From Flavobacteriaceae bacterium MAR_2010_188 (GTDB lineage: Bacteria > Bacteroidota > Bacteroidia > Flavobacteriales > Flavobacteriaceae): a stretch of DNA of 64,000 bases. The notes beneath the pieces were generated by a model. That model had not been told where the DNA came from, ran no database searches, and saw only the letters and a program-made list of their open reading frames with translations. The number at the start of each line of letters is the position of its first letter. The first letter of the stretch is position 1. Made by a program: the position numbers and the translations under genes. The stretch is taken from positions 2,444,001 to 2,508,000 of the forward strand of contig LT629302.1 of assembly GCA_900104375.1 (NCBI GenBank), read 5' to 3'. Below are positions 19,566 through 28,651 of the stretch, piece after piece.

Positions 19566-19664
19566 AAGAGGACAGATTTGACTACTTGCAACCTCTTTCA
19601 ATTGGATTGGAATATTTCAATTTAATTTGAATAAAAATGCTAAGGACAGATATAACTTCCTTAG
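19566..19664 (+). promoter_or_regulatory. SAM-II-type riboswitch upstream of metK
   Basis: Stem P1 is AAGAGG / CCTCTT (19566-19571 and 19592-19597). Its loop carries GATTT and TTGCAA, and after an A/T-rich linker comes GCTAAGG (19639-19645). The order GATTT, TTGCAA directly before the 3' arm of P1, then GCTAA and AGG, matches the SAM-II (metA) consensus that I recall. The conserved CTAAGG can instead pair with CCTTAG (19659-19664), giving an alternative hairpin, and GCTAA can pair with TTAGC (19667-19671). These are plausible expression-platform pairings. The gene downstream makes S-adenosylmethionine, so feedback control fits. The pseudoknot itself was not verified base by base. Confidence 0.75.
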
Positions 19665-19705
19665 GATTAGCCAGTCAGACTTATATTTAAAGAAAACAAA
19701 GACCT

Positions 19706-20959
19706 ATGGCATATCTTTTTACTTCAGAAAGCGTCTCTGAAGGACACCCAGATAAAGTAGCGGATCAGATCAGCGATGCTCTTATTGATAATTTTTTAGC
19801 CTTTGACCAAAACTCTAAGGTCGCTTGTGAAACACTTGTGACTACCGGACAGGTAATTTTGGCCGGTGAAGTTAAATCTAACACCTATCTAGATGTTCAG
19901 AAAATCGCAAGGGAAACCATAAACAAAATCGGATATACCAAGAGCGACTATATGTTCGACGGTAATTCTTGTGGCGTGCTATCTGCAATTCATGAACAAT
20001 CCGAAGACATTAACCGTGGGGTTGATCGTGAAGATGCAGAACAGCAAGGAGCGGGCGACCAAGGGATGATGTTTGGCTACGCGACAAAGGAAACTGACAA
20101 CTACATGCCATTGGCACTGGACCTTTCACATTCGATATTAAAGGAACTTGCGGCTCTAAGAAGGGAAAATAAGGAGATTACCTATCTACGACCTGATTCT
20201 AAGAGTCAAGTCACCATAGAATATAGTGATGATAATGTTCCGCAAAGAATCGATGCTATTGTAATTTCTACCCAACACGATGATTTTGCTACGGAAGAAA
20301 TGATGCTCAGCACCATTAGAAAAGACCTTATTAATATTCTGATACCAAGAGTTATGAAACTGGTGCCAGACCATATAAAGAAACTTTTTAACGATACCAT
20401 TACCTATCACATAAACCCCACCGGAAAATTTGTTATTGGCGGACCTCACGGTGATACCGGTTTAACCGGAAGAAAAATCATCGTTGATACCTACGGTGGA
20501 AAAGGAGCGCATGGCGGAGGAGCATTCTCTGGTAAAGACCCAAGCAAAGTAGATAGAAGCGCGGCATATGCAACAAGACATATCGCTAAGAATTTAGTTG
20601 CTGCAGGTTTGTGTGATGAAATACTGGTGCAAGTGAGTTATGCCATTGGTGTGGTAGAACCAACTTCAATATATGTAAATACTTATGGTACCGGAAACAG
20701 CAAGTTCTCCGATGGGGAGATTGCAGAGAAGGTTTCCAAGATTTTTGACATGCGTCCGCACGCAATAGAAAAACGATTAAAGCTGAGACAGCCAATATAT
20801 AGCGAGACTGCAACGTATGGACATATGGGCAGAGAAAGCAGAATGGTCACCAAACATTTTGATCAGCCAAATGGCGAAGCAATTACTATGGAAGTTGAAC
20901 TGTTTACTTGGGAAAAATTAGACTATGTCGACACGGTAAAAAAAGAATTTAATTTATAG
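19706..20959 (+). CDS. metK: S-adenosylmethionine synthetase
   Basis: A 417-residue enzyme making S-adenosylmethionine from methionine and ATP. The family signatures [25 protein letters not shown] and the P-loop-like [19 protein letters not shown] are complete, and the length is only slightly above the ~385 of E. coli. It is a single-gene unit: it has its own promoter and riboswitch leader, and a terminator follows 23 bases after the stop. Confidence 0.98.
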   Translation: MAYLFTSESVSEGHPDKVADQISDALIDNFLAFDQNSKVACETLVTTGQVILAGEVKSNTYLDVQKIARETINKIGYTKSDYMFDGNSCGVLSAIHEQSEDINRGVDREDAEQQGAGDQGMMFGYATKETDNYMPLALDLSHSILKELAALRRENKEITYLRPDSKSQVTIEYSDDNVPQRIDAIVISTQHDDFATEEMMLSTIRKDLINILIPRVMKLVPDHIKKLFNDTITYHINPTGKFVIGGPHGDTGLTGRKIIVDTYGGKGAHGGGAFSGKDPSKVDRSAAYATRHIAKNLVAAGLCDEILVQVSYAIGVVEPTSIYVNTYGTGNSKFSDGEIAEKVSKIFDMRPHAIEKRLKLRQPIYSETATYGHMGRESRMVTKHFDQPNGEAITMEVELFTWEKLDYVDTVKKEFNL

Positions 20960-20982
20960 TTGAAGATTTTAAAATATATAAG

Positions 20983-21006
20983 GGCTCCCAAATCGGGAGC
21001 CTTTTT
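20983..21006 (+). terminator. Intrinsic terminator after metK
   Basis: A perfect 7-bp stem, GGCTCCC / GGGAGCC, with loop AAATC is followed by TTTTTAATT. Confidence 0.92.
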
Positions 21007-21306
21007 AATTTATCCCTATTCCGAGTACGCATCTAACTGATTAGAGGCGGTTTACCGTCTAAATGTGTATTTCTTATCAAATCAACAAAAATTTTAAGCA
21101 CTTCATCTAAAAATTAATAGGATATCCGTACTAAGCATCACTTTTACCAAACATTTCTAAAAACAGGAATGTAAAAACAGTTATCGACCCAAATCGCTGT
21201 TTTAAATTGTTTCTTCCCTCAGTACATTTTACGACTTCATTTTTATAATGATTTAGCGCTTTGTTAGTTGATGAAAACCCTAACAAATCAATATTTTATC
21301 CTAATT
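21007..21306 (+). promoter_or_regulatory. Leader region upstream of lipoprotein gene with a possible RNA hairpin
   Basis: This 300-bp gene-free stretch contains a small AGGCGG / CCGTCT hairpin near 21045. It also has a larger two-part hairpin at 21174-21203, where AAAACAG pairs with CTGTTTT and, inside, CGA with TCG around CCCAAA. No TAnnTTTG promoter box stands out. It probably holds the promoter and a structured 5' end of the next gene, but this is not demonstrable by eye. Confidence 0.35.
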
Positions 21307-22206
21307 ATGAAAAATTTTAATTTACCTACCAATTTAAAAGTAGCTCTTCTTGGACTACTCTTTGTTTCTTTTATCCTTTCTTGCGAAACCGAGCAAATGG
21401 ACGAAATGCCAAATGCTTTAGCAAAATCCCAAACCCAAACCGCTCTCCGTCTTTATCAAGCTGCGGACTGTTCTACTGACTGTATTGAAGCTGATATTGA
21501 AGATTATTTCGTGAAATCTGAAAGTTCTATTACTAATCCTGGCAAGTCCAGTAATGAAAAAACCGTGACATATTATGCTTATAATACACCAACGGAATTT
21601 GTGGTTGAAGTAATCTATGAGATCAGCGGGGGTAACGCTAATGCGAAAGCGGATTTTGTCACAACTATCAATGGGACTGTATGGGAAGATTATGAGGTTC
21701 CTAGTGGAGTCAGTATCATTCATACCTATGACTTAACTGCAGGTTATGATCAATGCGAAGAAATGAAATTTAGCATTGAACAAACCGCTTTAGGAAAACC
21801 TATTAAATTCGATTCAACATATAACCTATTCGCAGTGTGTCCAGATGAGTGCGAAGAAAGCTTTTCTTACGAGCTTAATGAAGACAGCAGCTATACCTTT
21901 ACTTATATCAGTGAAGAGTCATTAGAAGATGCAGAAGTTAAATTTACTTGTCCTCACATTACTGGTTTTTATTCTTTAGATGGAAAATCTTATGATGTAA
22001 ATCCTGGAAAAGGCCAAGGAGCACCAACTGTATTAACCTACGTTGGGGATATTGAAGCTTGTACTCCAATTACTTTTACCATGTCCTTTGATGCAGATTG
22101 CGAGCAAAATGCCGCTGGTTTCGCAAACATGTTCACCGACTTTAAAGTGAACGAGGTTTCCAAAAAAGGAGATGCCGGAAACATCCGTATTGAATGTAAT
22201 AATTAA
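21307..22206 (+). CDS. Hypothetical lipoprotein, cysteine-containing secreted protein
   Basis: A 299-residue protein. The ATG at 21307 is preferred over the upstream ATGs at 21268 and 21271 because it places a normal lipoprotein signal peptide at the N-terminus, ending in FILSCE (lipobox Cys at about residue 25). The mature part is acidic with several paired cysteines (ADCSTDCIEADIEDYF, VCPDECEESF, FTCPHI, EACTP, DADCEQ), a pattern that suggests disulfides and an all-beta extracellular fold. I do not recognise the family. It stands alone, ending at a terminator shared with the M28 peptidase gene. Confidence 0.7.
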   Translation: MKNFNLPTNLKVALLGLLFVSFILSCETEQMDEMPNALAKSQTQTALRLYQAADCSTDCIEADIEDYFVKSESSITNPGKSSNEKTVTYYAYNTPTEFVVEVIYEISGGNANAKADFVTTINGTVWEDYEVPSGVSIIHTYDLTAGYDQCEEMKFSIEQTALGKPIKFDSTYNLFAVCPDECEESFSYELNEDSSYTFTYISEESLEDAEVKFTCPHITGFYSLDGKSYDVNPGKGQGAPTVLTYVGDIEACTPITFTMSFDADCEQNAAGFANMFTDFKVNEVSKKGDAGNIRIECNN

Positions 22207-22228
22207 CCCCTAGCTATTAATCAACTTA

Positions 22229-22262
22229 AAAGCGGCGTTCTTTCGAACGCCGCTTTTTTTTT
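22229..22262. terminator. Bidirectional terminator between lipoprotein and M28 peptidase genes
   Basis: A GC-rich 9-bp perfect stem, GCGGCGTTC / GAACGCCGC, with loop TTTC is flanked by AAA and a run of nine or more T. It separates convergent genes, and the T-run overlaps the last bases of the minus-strand gene. Confidence 0.93.
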
Positions 22263-23826
22263 AATCTTCATCCAATCCACCTTTTCGGGTAGGCGACCTT
22301 TGAGCCGGCCATTCTTGTTGCTCTCCCGTTCTTCTGCTAATTGGCAAAACAATTTTGTCCCGTGAGGTTGTATTTGGGTCTTCAGAGGCCATATAAACTA
22401 AAATAGCGGTTAGGATTACGTTTTTCTTCACGTCGTCAAAAACTATTTTATCATAGGTATCTAGGTTGGTATGCCAAGTGTAATTCCAGTAATCCCAACT
22501 TAAAGAACTTAAGTTGAAGGCTGGCACTCCAGCGGCGACAAAAGATGCATTATCTGAACCACCACCCGCGGGTGAACCAGGAAATTCTGTTTCGATATCA
22601 TCAGTAATGTAATTGGGCACCGCATAAAGCCAATTTCTGAGGTAATTATAAGAATTTAAAAATCCAGCTCCAGATATATCCTTGATTCTTCCAGTCCCAT
22701 TATCTTGATTAAAAACCGCCTGAATATTCGCCACGATTTCGGGATGATCTTCAACATAGGCACGGCTTCCGTTTAATCCTTGCTCTTCACTTCCCCAATG
22801 CCCAACGATAATCGTACGCTTAGGATTTGGGTAAAATTTCTTTAAAAGTCTCATGGTTTCCATCATGACCAAAGATCCTGTCCCGTTGTCGGTAGCTCCG
22901 GTTCCGCCGTCCCATGAATCGAAATGTGCAGAAAGAAAAACATATTCTTCAGGTTTTTCTGTTCCTTCAATCCTTCCGATAGTATTAAAAGTTGGAGCAA
23001 CCCCTAAATCCTTCGATTGGGCAACAATCTTAATTTTCGGCTTATCGCCGTGTTCGGCCATTCGATATAACATTCCATAATCTTCAAGCTGAATATTTAC
23101 CATCGGAATCTTTTTTGTACTAGCGCTAAAAATCTTGCTAGCACCAAATGCCCTTGACCAATATGAAGATACAATACCAACCGCACCAGCATCTTCTAAC
23201 GCAGAGGCAATATCTCTTCTTCCATAGCCGGTGTTACGCATATTCTGGTTCCATAGGTTATTTACAGAATCCCGTTCTTTCTTCATATTATCAAAAGAAT
23301 CTTTGGTAGCATATTCTTCCCAATTATCATCTGGTCTTCCGGTCGCTTCTTTTTTAGAGATTAGCACGATTTTTCCTTTTACTGAAGGCAGCCATTTTTC
23401 AAATTCTAGTGAATCCTTCACAATTGGTAACACCACAACTTCTGCTGTAACGCCTTCTGCCGAAGTTCCCGGGTTCCAGGCTAACTGTGTGCCCGCCAAT
23501 GTTTGCAGTCTTGGAGAAACCATATCGATATGGGTAATGCCACGTTCCCAGCTTTTCCATTCTCCCCAAGTTTCATTTTCAGCTTTTATTCCCCAACTCT
23601 TATATTTTTCTACCGCCCAATTGTGCGCCTTTAGCATCTGTGGAGTACCAACCAATCTAGGTCCGATATCATCTAATAATTGATGGCCAAGCATTTCTAG
23701 TTGAGAATTCTCTGTTTCTTCTTTTACAATCTGCTCGATTACAGGGTCAGATTCTTGGGAATAAGAATTAATCTGGAATAAAAATACTAGCGCTAAAGCC
23801 AGTTTGAGGGATTTTTTTAATATCAT
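22261..23826 (-). CDS. Secreted M28-family zinc metallopeptidase
   Basis: A 521-residue aminopeptidase/carboxypeptidase-like enzyme, exported by a signal peptide ending in NSYSQ. A protease-associated (PA) insert at about residues 115-250 precedes the M28 catalytic part. The zinc site is readable: His and Asp in SAHFDSWDGGTGATDNGTGS, the Glu pair in GSEEQGLNGS, Asp in FNQDNGTG and the late His in YTWHTNLDTYD. It probably releases amino acids from peptides in the periplasm or outside. It is a single gene between a shared terminator and the heptamer region. A near-consensus TAACTTGG box at 23863-23870 could be its promoter. Confidence 0.9.
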   Translation of the reverse strand: MILKKSLKLALALVFLFQINSYSQESDPVIEQIVKEETENSQLEMLGHQLLDDIGPRLVGTPQMLKAHNWAVEKYKSWGIKAENETWGEWKSWERGITHIDMVSPRLQTLAGTQLAWNPGTSAEGVTAEVVVLPIVKDSLEFEKWLPSVKGKIVLISKKEATGRPDDNWEEYATKDSFDNMKKERDSVNNLWNQNMRNTGYGRRDIASALEDAGAVGIVSSYWSRAFGASKIFSASTKKIPMVNIQLEDYGMLYRMAEHGDKPKIKIVAQSKDLGVAPTFNTIGRIEGTEKPEEYVFLSAHFDSWDGGTGATDNGTGSLVMMETMRLLKKFYPNPKRTIIVGHWGSEEQGLNGSRAYVEDHPEIVANIQAVFNQDNGTGRIKDISGAGFLNSYNYLRNWLYAVPNYITDDIETEFPGSPAGGGSDNASFVAAGVPAFNLSSLSWDYWNYTWHTNLDTYDKIVFDDVKKNVILTAILVYMASEDPNTTSRDKIVLPISRRTGEQQEWPAQRSPTRKGGLDED

Positions 23827-23948
23827 TTGTGGAAGATTAAATTACTTGTTTTGTTATTTGCTCCAAGTTATTGCAATTTTTAAAAATTGAGAAATTTGAA
23901 ACAAATAAATATGGTTTTTGGTTCCTGCCAATTGGCAGGCAGGTTTGG

Positions 23949-24004
23949 TTCTAGCTTCTAGCTTCTAGCTTCTAGCTTCTAGCTTCTAGCTTCTAGCTTC
24001 TAAA
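23949..24004. repeat. Perfect TTCTAGC heptamer array
   Basis: Seven perfect copies of TTCTAGC (23949-23997) are followed by one variant, TTCTAAA. The variant supplies the stop codon of the OMP_b-brl receptor gene on the minus strand, so copy-number changes lie just outside its reading frame. A small palindrome (CTGCCAATTGGCAG) precedes it at about 23926-23939. Confidence 0.95.
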
Positions 24005-26705
24005 TCGAATAAATAAACCTGAAGGTCACATATCTCGGTTGTATAAAATATTCTGTCGCACTCACTGAAACCGCGCCACTATTACTTTGGTTCTGCGATT
24101 TTGTGTCCAATAAATTAGTCGCTTTTAGGACATATTCTAGCTTGGCATCCTTATCTTTTCTATAAGAAATAGAGGCATTCCAAAATTTGTATTCGTTAAT
24201 CGTTCCTTCTTCATTGCTGAAGTTATTGTATTCAAAATCAGTTCTAAAGGTCACTTTTTGCCAGATGTAAGCGTCGAATGCAATGGAAGGGGTAGATGTA
24301 AAATATTTAGTACTTGTACTTCCCAAATCTGTATTTCGTATCCCATAATTATAACCAAGTTCTACATTTGGTGCGTCTCGAAAGTTAGTGCGCAACTCAG
24401 CTCCATAGTTTTGGTTGAAACTTTCATTCTGAGATTGTTGCCCCTGAATGAATTGATTGAACTTGGAATAATTGAAATTTCCGTTGATTCCTGCCCTAAT
24501 CTTTTTAAAAGTCCTTTGAAAACGACCATTTGCATTGACAGTTTCGTCCGCAAAACCAGAATTGAATGGCGAATTCGTACGGATGACGGATTCAAAATTT
24601 GTTAGATTCCTGATCTGGTCGATTGCCTTATTATATGAAATATTTGCAAAAACATTGGTGTAATTAAACATGTTAAAGCTGAAATAAGACAGATTCACAT
24701 TATGATAAATAGCATTATCCAAACCTTCGTTACCAAAATAAAGTGAGTTATAATTATTTAAAACCAGACCATGGGCCAAATTTGTAACATCGGTAAATTG
24801 GGTTTGCATGCCATAACGCAGGGTTAGGTTTTCACTCTTTTTCAGTTCCCATCTTACATCAAAATCTGGCAGAAGTCTAAAGAAATCATCTTGATATCCT
24901 GTCCCAACCTGAGTGTTCTTGGTATTATAGTAATGACCTGAAACCCCTGGATTAAAGGTGAACATTCCGGTTTTAAAACGATAATGAACTCCTAAATAAA
25001 TGTCAGTAAAGTTATAGTCGGTATCGTTTGTATCTAATCCATTGTTGAAAGTTGGCGTTGGATCGAATATGCTGCCATCATCTAAATATTGAAATATTTC
25101 TGAGTTAAATTTTTGATTGCTAAGAATAGTCCCAACCGTAAAATCGAGATTACTTTTTTGATCAATTACATACCAATAATCAAATTTTGCATCAAGTTGA
25201 TTGGTCTTTACCCTTTTATCTTGAGCTATATTATAACCGATTTGGTTATTATCTAAGCCTAATGCATCGGCAGTGTTTTGGTAATCTGCCGTTCGCTCTA
25301 AAATAGCATTATAAAATGGGTCTTCATCTTGAAGCAGATGCTGTGCCTCTAGCGCAAAAATGTTTTTTTCGTTTAAGGTGTAGTAATAGTTTAAACTCTG
25401 ATTGACACTATAAGGATTGCTTTCGTCGATCTGGTCAGTAGTACCAATTACTGAAGAAAATTGATCTTGATTTTGCGACTCTTTAGAAATACGCCCCAAG
25501 ATATCATAATCTAATTGATTGCTGCTATTGGGTTTGTATTTAGTACTCAATTTTGCCATACCCAAATCACTATTTTGGAATGTGTTACTAATCGTAGTTT
25601 CGTCAGGAATACCTAAATTTTCATCGGTATATTCATCAAAACTGTTTTCTTGAAGCTCTACCCGAGAATTGGAGAAAATTCCAAAGCCACTGATATCTAA
25701 AGTTTTATTTGGCGAATAGCTAAAGTTAGCCGCCCCGAATTTTGTTTGGATATCTTTGGCTCTATTATTTTGAAGGGTCAAGAAACCCAGATTATTGTTG
25801 CCAATATTTATGCTCGTACCGCTCTGTCTGCTGGGCGCACGGAAACCTCCTGTAAAATTGAAATAATCTCGCCTCGTAAAAGCGATTTCACCCAAGTTGT
25901 TAACATCACCAATAAAATTTATGCTTGTTTTTGGGCTATAATAAAATAACTTAGGCTGAAAAACATATATTCCATCTTCATCAAAAGTACCCGCACCCGC
26001 CGTTATATCCCCAAACCAAAAGCTCTTCTTGCCTTCTTTCAATTTAATGTTTATTGCAATATTATCTTGGTTATTCGTAACGCTGCTCAACTGACCAACT
26101 TCAGAAAAATTCTTTAAAACCTGCACTTTATCTACCGCGCTGGATGGAATATTCTTTGTAGCTAACTTAGAATCGCCATCAAAGAAATCCTTCCCATCAA
26201 CCATGACTTTAGAAACCCGTTTTCCCTCAACTTCTATCTCACCATCAGCATTGATTTCTACCCCTGGAAGTTTTTTCAATACATCTTCTAGTTTTCTTTC
26301 GGTACCGTTTTTAAAGGAATCGGCATTATAGATTAAAGTATCTCCATCTATCCTAACCGGCATTTCATAGGTTAATTCAACTTCATCTAAAGAATTGTCC
26401 GTTTTTAAAGTATAGGTTTTATTGATATCAGCTTCGGATGTTGTGATGGAATCGGTTAAGGTTTTCATCCCAATATAGCTAACTTGGATACTGTAAGTAG
26501 AATTCTTTCCCAGACTAAGTCTAAAACGTCCTTCATTGTTGGTTATTCCATAGGATTCTAAAGCCTTAGATTCCTTATTAATAGCTATAACATTCGCTAA
26601 TTCTAAAGGCGCACCAATACTATCTTTTACGACACCATCCATATTAACTTGAGCAAACAACTGGCTTGCTCCGCTAAGCAGAAGCAGTAATAATATATTC
26701 TTCAT
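24000..26705 (-). CDS. TonB-dependent-receptor-like outer-membrane protein (OMP_b-brl type)
   Basis: A 901-residue outer-membrane protein. A signal peptide (to LFAQ) is followed by a CarboxypepD_reg-like beta-sandwich (about 20-100). The plug-like region runs to about 230 and includes VEGKRVSKVMVDGKDFFDGD and LEDVLKKLPGVEI. A long beta-barrel fills the remainder and ends in RFIYSI. This is the OMP_b-brl_3 receptor class common in Flavobacteriia. Its substrate is unknown. The GLPGLI gene lies directly upstream on the same strand with a 51-base gap, a conserved pairing in this group, so the two probably work together at the outer membrane. Confidence 0.85.
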   Translation of the reverse strand: MKNILLLLLLSGASQLFAQVNMDGVVKDSIGAPLELANVIAINKESKALESYGITNNEGRFRLSLGKNSTYSIQVSYIGMKTLTDSITTSEADINKTYTLKTDNSLDEVELTYEMPVRIDGDTLIYNADSFKNGTERKLEDVLKKLPGVEINADGEIEVEGKRVSKVMVDGKDFFDGDSKLATKNIPSSAVDKVQVLKNFSEVGQLSSVTNNQDNIAINIKLKEGKKSFWFGDITAGAGTFDEDGIYVFQPKLFYYSPKTSINFIGDVNNLGEIAFTRRDYFNFTGGFRAPSRQSGTSINIGNNNLGFLTLQNNRAKDIQTKFGAANFSYSPNKTLDISGFGIFSNSRVELQENSFDEYTDENLGIPDETTISNTFQNSDLGMAKLSTKYKPNSSNQLDYDILGRISKESQNQDQFSSVIGTTDQIDESNPYSVNQSLNYYYTLNEKNIFALEAQHLLQDEDPFYNAILERTADYQNTADALGLDNNQIGYNIAQDKRVKTNQLDAKFDYWYVIDQKSNLDFTVGTILSNQKFNSEIFQYLDDGSIFDPTPTFNNGLDTNDTDYNFTDIYLGVHYRFKTGMFTFNPGVSGHYYNTKNTQVGTGYQDDFFRLLPDFDVRWELKKSENLTLRYGMQTQFTDVTNLAHGLVLNNYNSLYFGNEGLDNAIYHNVNLSYFSFNMFNYTNVFANISYNKAIDQIRNLTNFESVIRTNSPFNSGFADETVNANGRFQRTFKKIRAGINGNFNYSKFNQFIQGQQSQNESFNQNYGAELRTNFRDAPNVELGYNYGIRNTDLGSTSTKYFTSTPSIAFDAYIWQKVTFRTDFEYNNFSNEEGTINEYKFWNASISYRKDKDAKLEYVLKATNLLDTKSQNQSNSGAVSVSATEYFIQPRYVTFRFIYSI

Positions 26706-26756
26706 GATGTGTTTTTGGTTGGTTTGGTTAGAGGTGTATTTAAGCTAAGTGATGGA

Positions 26757-27632
26757 TCAATCATTATTACGTGTGCCCCCACGGCCTCCGTACATTTCTC
26801 TCATCTCTTCCATCTTATCCTTCATAATCTTATTGTATTCCTTTCTAGTTACCTCATCCCCTTTTTTAGGTAGTTTGATCTCTAGTTTTTCCGAAGGATT
26901 CATAACAATTTTTGTGCATAGCATTGTGGTTCTTCCAGCATTAACTTCTAGAATTAAACCTGGCAAGCCCCAATATTCTCCCGGGCCTTGATTTACTGGA
27001 ATTTGCGGGGTATACCAAGCCGTTACTAGCATGGTTTTAGGAACTTCAATATCTGCCATCGGATCATCATTTTTAGTGCTATCCTTTTTCTTTTCGGCAG
27101 TCTCATCTACATCTCTATTTCTTCGACGCATATTGGTAAAATCCATTTCGTCTACCTCTTTTACTGCTGTTGCTTTAAAAACTGTGTATTGCCCAATCTG
27201 CCTGGATTCACTTTCCATTTTCCAATCCAGCTTTTGAAGGTCATCCTTAATAAGAAATTGCTTCCCAAAGAATTCTTGTTCTTGCAAAACTTGGCCCTCT
27301 TTGATGTTCTTATACTGAGGACCACCGGTAAAACTACCCATCATCCCCCATCTTCCTCCACCTTGTCCGGGAGCTTCCAATTTTTCTTCTTCCTTATAAA
27401 TTGATTCTGAACGATTAAAGTTTAGAACGTAAACCTTTTCTAACATGCTCTTCATACGTTCTTCAATCATTTTTTTACGGTCGGGAGTCATATTTTCACC
27501 ACCAAAATTAGACATATCTACCGTAGTCTTGGTCTGATAGACTGCTTGGCCTTGAAAGTCTTGAGCATTGATTTTGCCTACTGCGAAAAGTAAAAGCATC
27601 GCAATTGAAAGTTTAAAAATATTAAGGATCAT
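26757..27632 (-). CDS. GLPGLI family protein
   Basis: A 291-residue exported protein with a signal peptide ending in KINAQ. It is named for the motif seen here as GPGEYWGLPGLILEV (about residues 216-230), and the usual preceding WYTPQIPVNQGP segment is present. A charged low-complexity insertion (RRRNRDVDETAEKKKD) lies in the middle. The family has no proven function. It is typically paired with a CarboxypepD_reg outer-membrane barrel, as in this operon. Confidence 0.93.
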   Translation of the reverse strand: MILNIFKLSIAMLLLFAVGKINAQDFQGQAVYQTKTTVDMSNFGGENMTPDRKKMIEERMKSMLEKVYVLNFNRSESIYKEEEKLEAPGQGGGRWGMMGSFTGGPQYKNIKEGQVLQEQEFFGKQFLIKDDLQKLDWKMESESRQIGQYTVFKATAVKEVDEMDFTNMRRRNRDVDETAEKKKDSTKNDDPMADIEVPKTMLVTAWYTPQIPVNQGPGEYWGLPGLILEVNAGRTTMLCTKIVMNPSEKLEIKLPKKGDEVTRKEYNKIMKDKMEEMREMYGGRGGTRNND

Positions 27633-27869
27633 CGGATGAGATTTATAAGTTATTAAAATTACCAGGTTGATGCGTTAGGACTTAGACCACAATAATTGCA
27701 ATAAGTTTATTTGGGACTTTGATTATTTTAGATTTATGAATTGCGATCCAATCATTAGTATTAAAAAGCCCCAGTTGTTTGTTCATCTCTCTACTCTCTT
27801 TTCACCTTTCTAAATTCGCCAATTCGCTATTGAAAAATAATCTGGTTCAATTTTTGTAATTTCCCCTTC

Positions 27870-28649
27870 ATGTTTAAATGGGTTTTTCTATTATTTTTTA
27901 TAAGCTGTAATACCTTAAATGCGCAGGTTCAACTAAAACCTATGGCAAAATTTCCACTTATAGATTCAAAATTGATAAGAGTCGATAATCTTGGTACTCT
28001 TTTTTACATAGACCGGCAAAATGCTCTGCACAAACTTTCCGATAAAGGCAATCTTAATTATAGCAATATTCAACTTGGTAAAATTTATAGCGCCAACGCC
28101 TTTAACGACTTAAGAATCAATCTTTTTTATAAAGACTTTAATACTATAGTTTTGTTAGATAATAGGCTGGCAGAAATCTATAAAATCGACTTAAACGAAC
28201 TAGAGCCTTATAAGAATATTTCGCATATTTCAACAGGCTACGACACAACCCTTTGGATGTTTAATGTAGATTCTCAGCAATTAGAGTTATACGATTACAA
28301 AAGCAGAACTACCAAAGTAACTTCGCTTCCTGTAGAATCCAACGTTCTAGAATTAGTTACCGATTATAATTATGCTTGGCTGCTCACCGAAAACTTCCTA
28401 TATAAATATAATTACCAAGGAAGTATGATTTCCAAGATTAAAAATGAAGGCTATAAAACATTATCTCAGGAAGATGAAAACGTCGTACTTTCGGATGGTG
28501 AAAATCTATTCTTTTTAGCTGAAGATTCCAAGGAAATACAAGCCATTGAAATGCCTGAATTGTTAATAAAACAGTTTTTATTGACCAATGAAACCTTGTA
28601 TATTTACGACGGCGAAATACTTCACCAATTCCAATTAAAAATCAAGTAA
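27870..28649 (+). CDS. Hypothetical exported protein, propeller-like
   Basis: A 259-residue protein with an N-terminal signal peptide (MFKWVFLLFFISCNTLNAQ). The repeated short beta segments (for example LYDYKS, YKYNYQG, LFFLAED, LYIYDGE) suggest a beta-propeller-like or WD-like fold. I do not recognise a named family. It overlaps nothing but sits 2 bases before the deoxynucleoside kinase gene, so the two are co-transcribed. The 5' intergenic region (27633-27869) is AT-rich and contains a weak, uncertain run of heptamer-like words at about 27784-27832. Confidence 0.7.
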   Translation: MFKWVFLLFFISCNTLNAQVQLKPMAKFPLIDSKLIRVDNLGTLFYIDRQNALHKLSDKGNLNYSNIQLGKIYSANAFNDLRINLFYKDFNTIVLLDNRLAEIYKIDLNELEPYKNISHISTGYDTTLWMFNVDSQQLELYDYKSRTTKVTSLPVESNVLELVTDYNYAWLLTENFLYKYNYQGSMISKIKNEGYKTLSQEDENVVLSDGENLFFLAEDSKEIQAIEMPELLIKQFLLTNETLYIYDGEILHQFQLKIK

Positions 28650-28651
28650 AT

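Noticed and set aside
19566-19664. SAM-I (S-box) riboswitch
   Set aside because: The long conserved S-box core and multi-helix junction are absent; the short pseudoknot-type words fit SAM-II.
23231-23683. 150-codon plus-strand frame inside the M28 peptidase
   Set aside because: It is a shadow of the peptidase coding frame, with no family motifs.
24258-24605. 115-codon plus-strand frame inside the OMP_b-brl receptor
   Set aside because: It has no family motifs and is explained by the coding frame on the other strand.
27784-27832. Further heptamer array upstream of the propeller-like gene
   Set aside because: Pyrimidine-rich 7-base words can be laid out but the register shifts, so the claim is too weak to list as a repeat.
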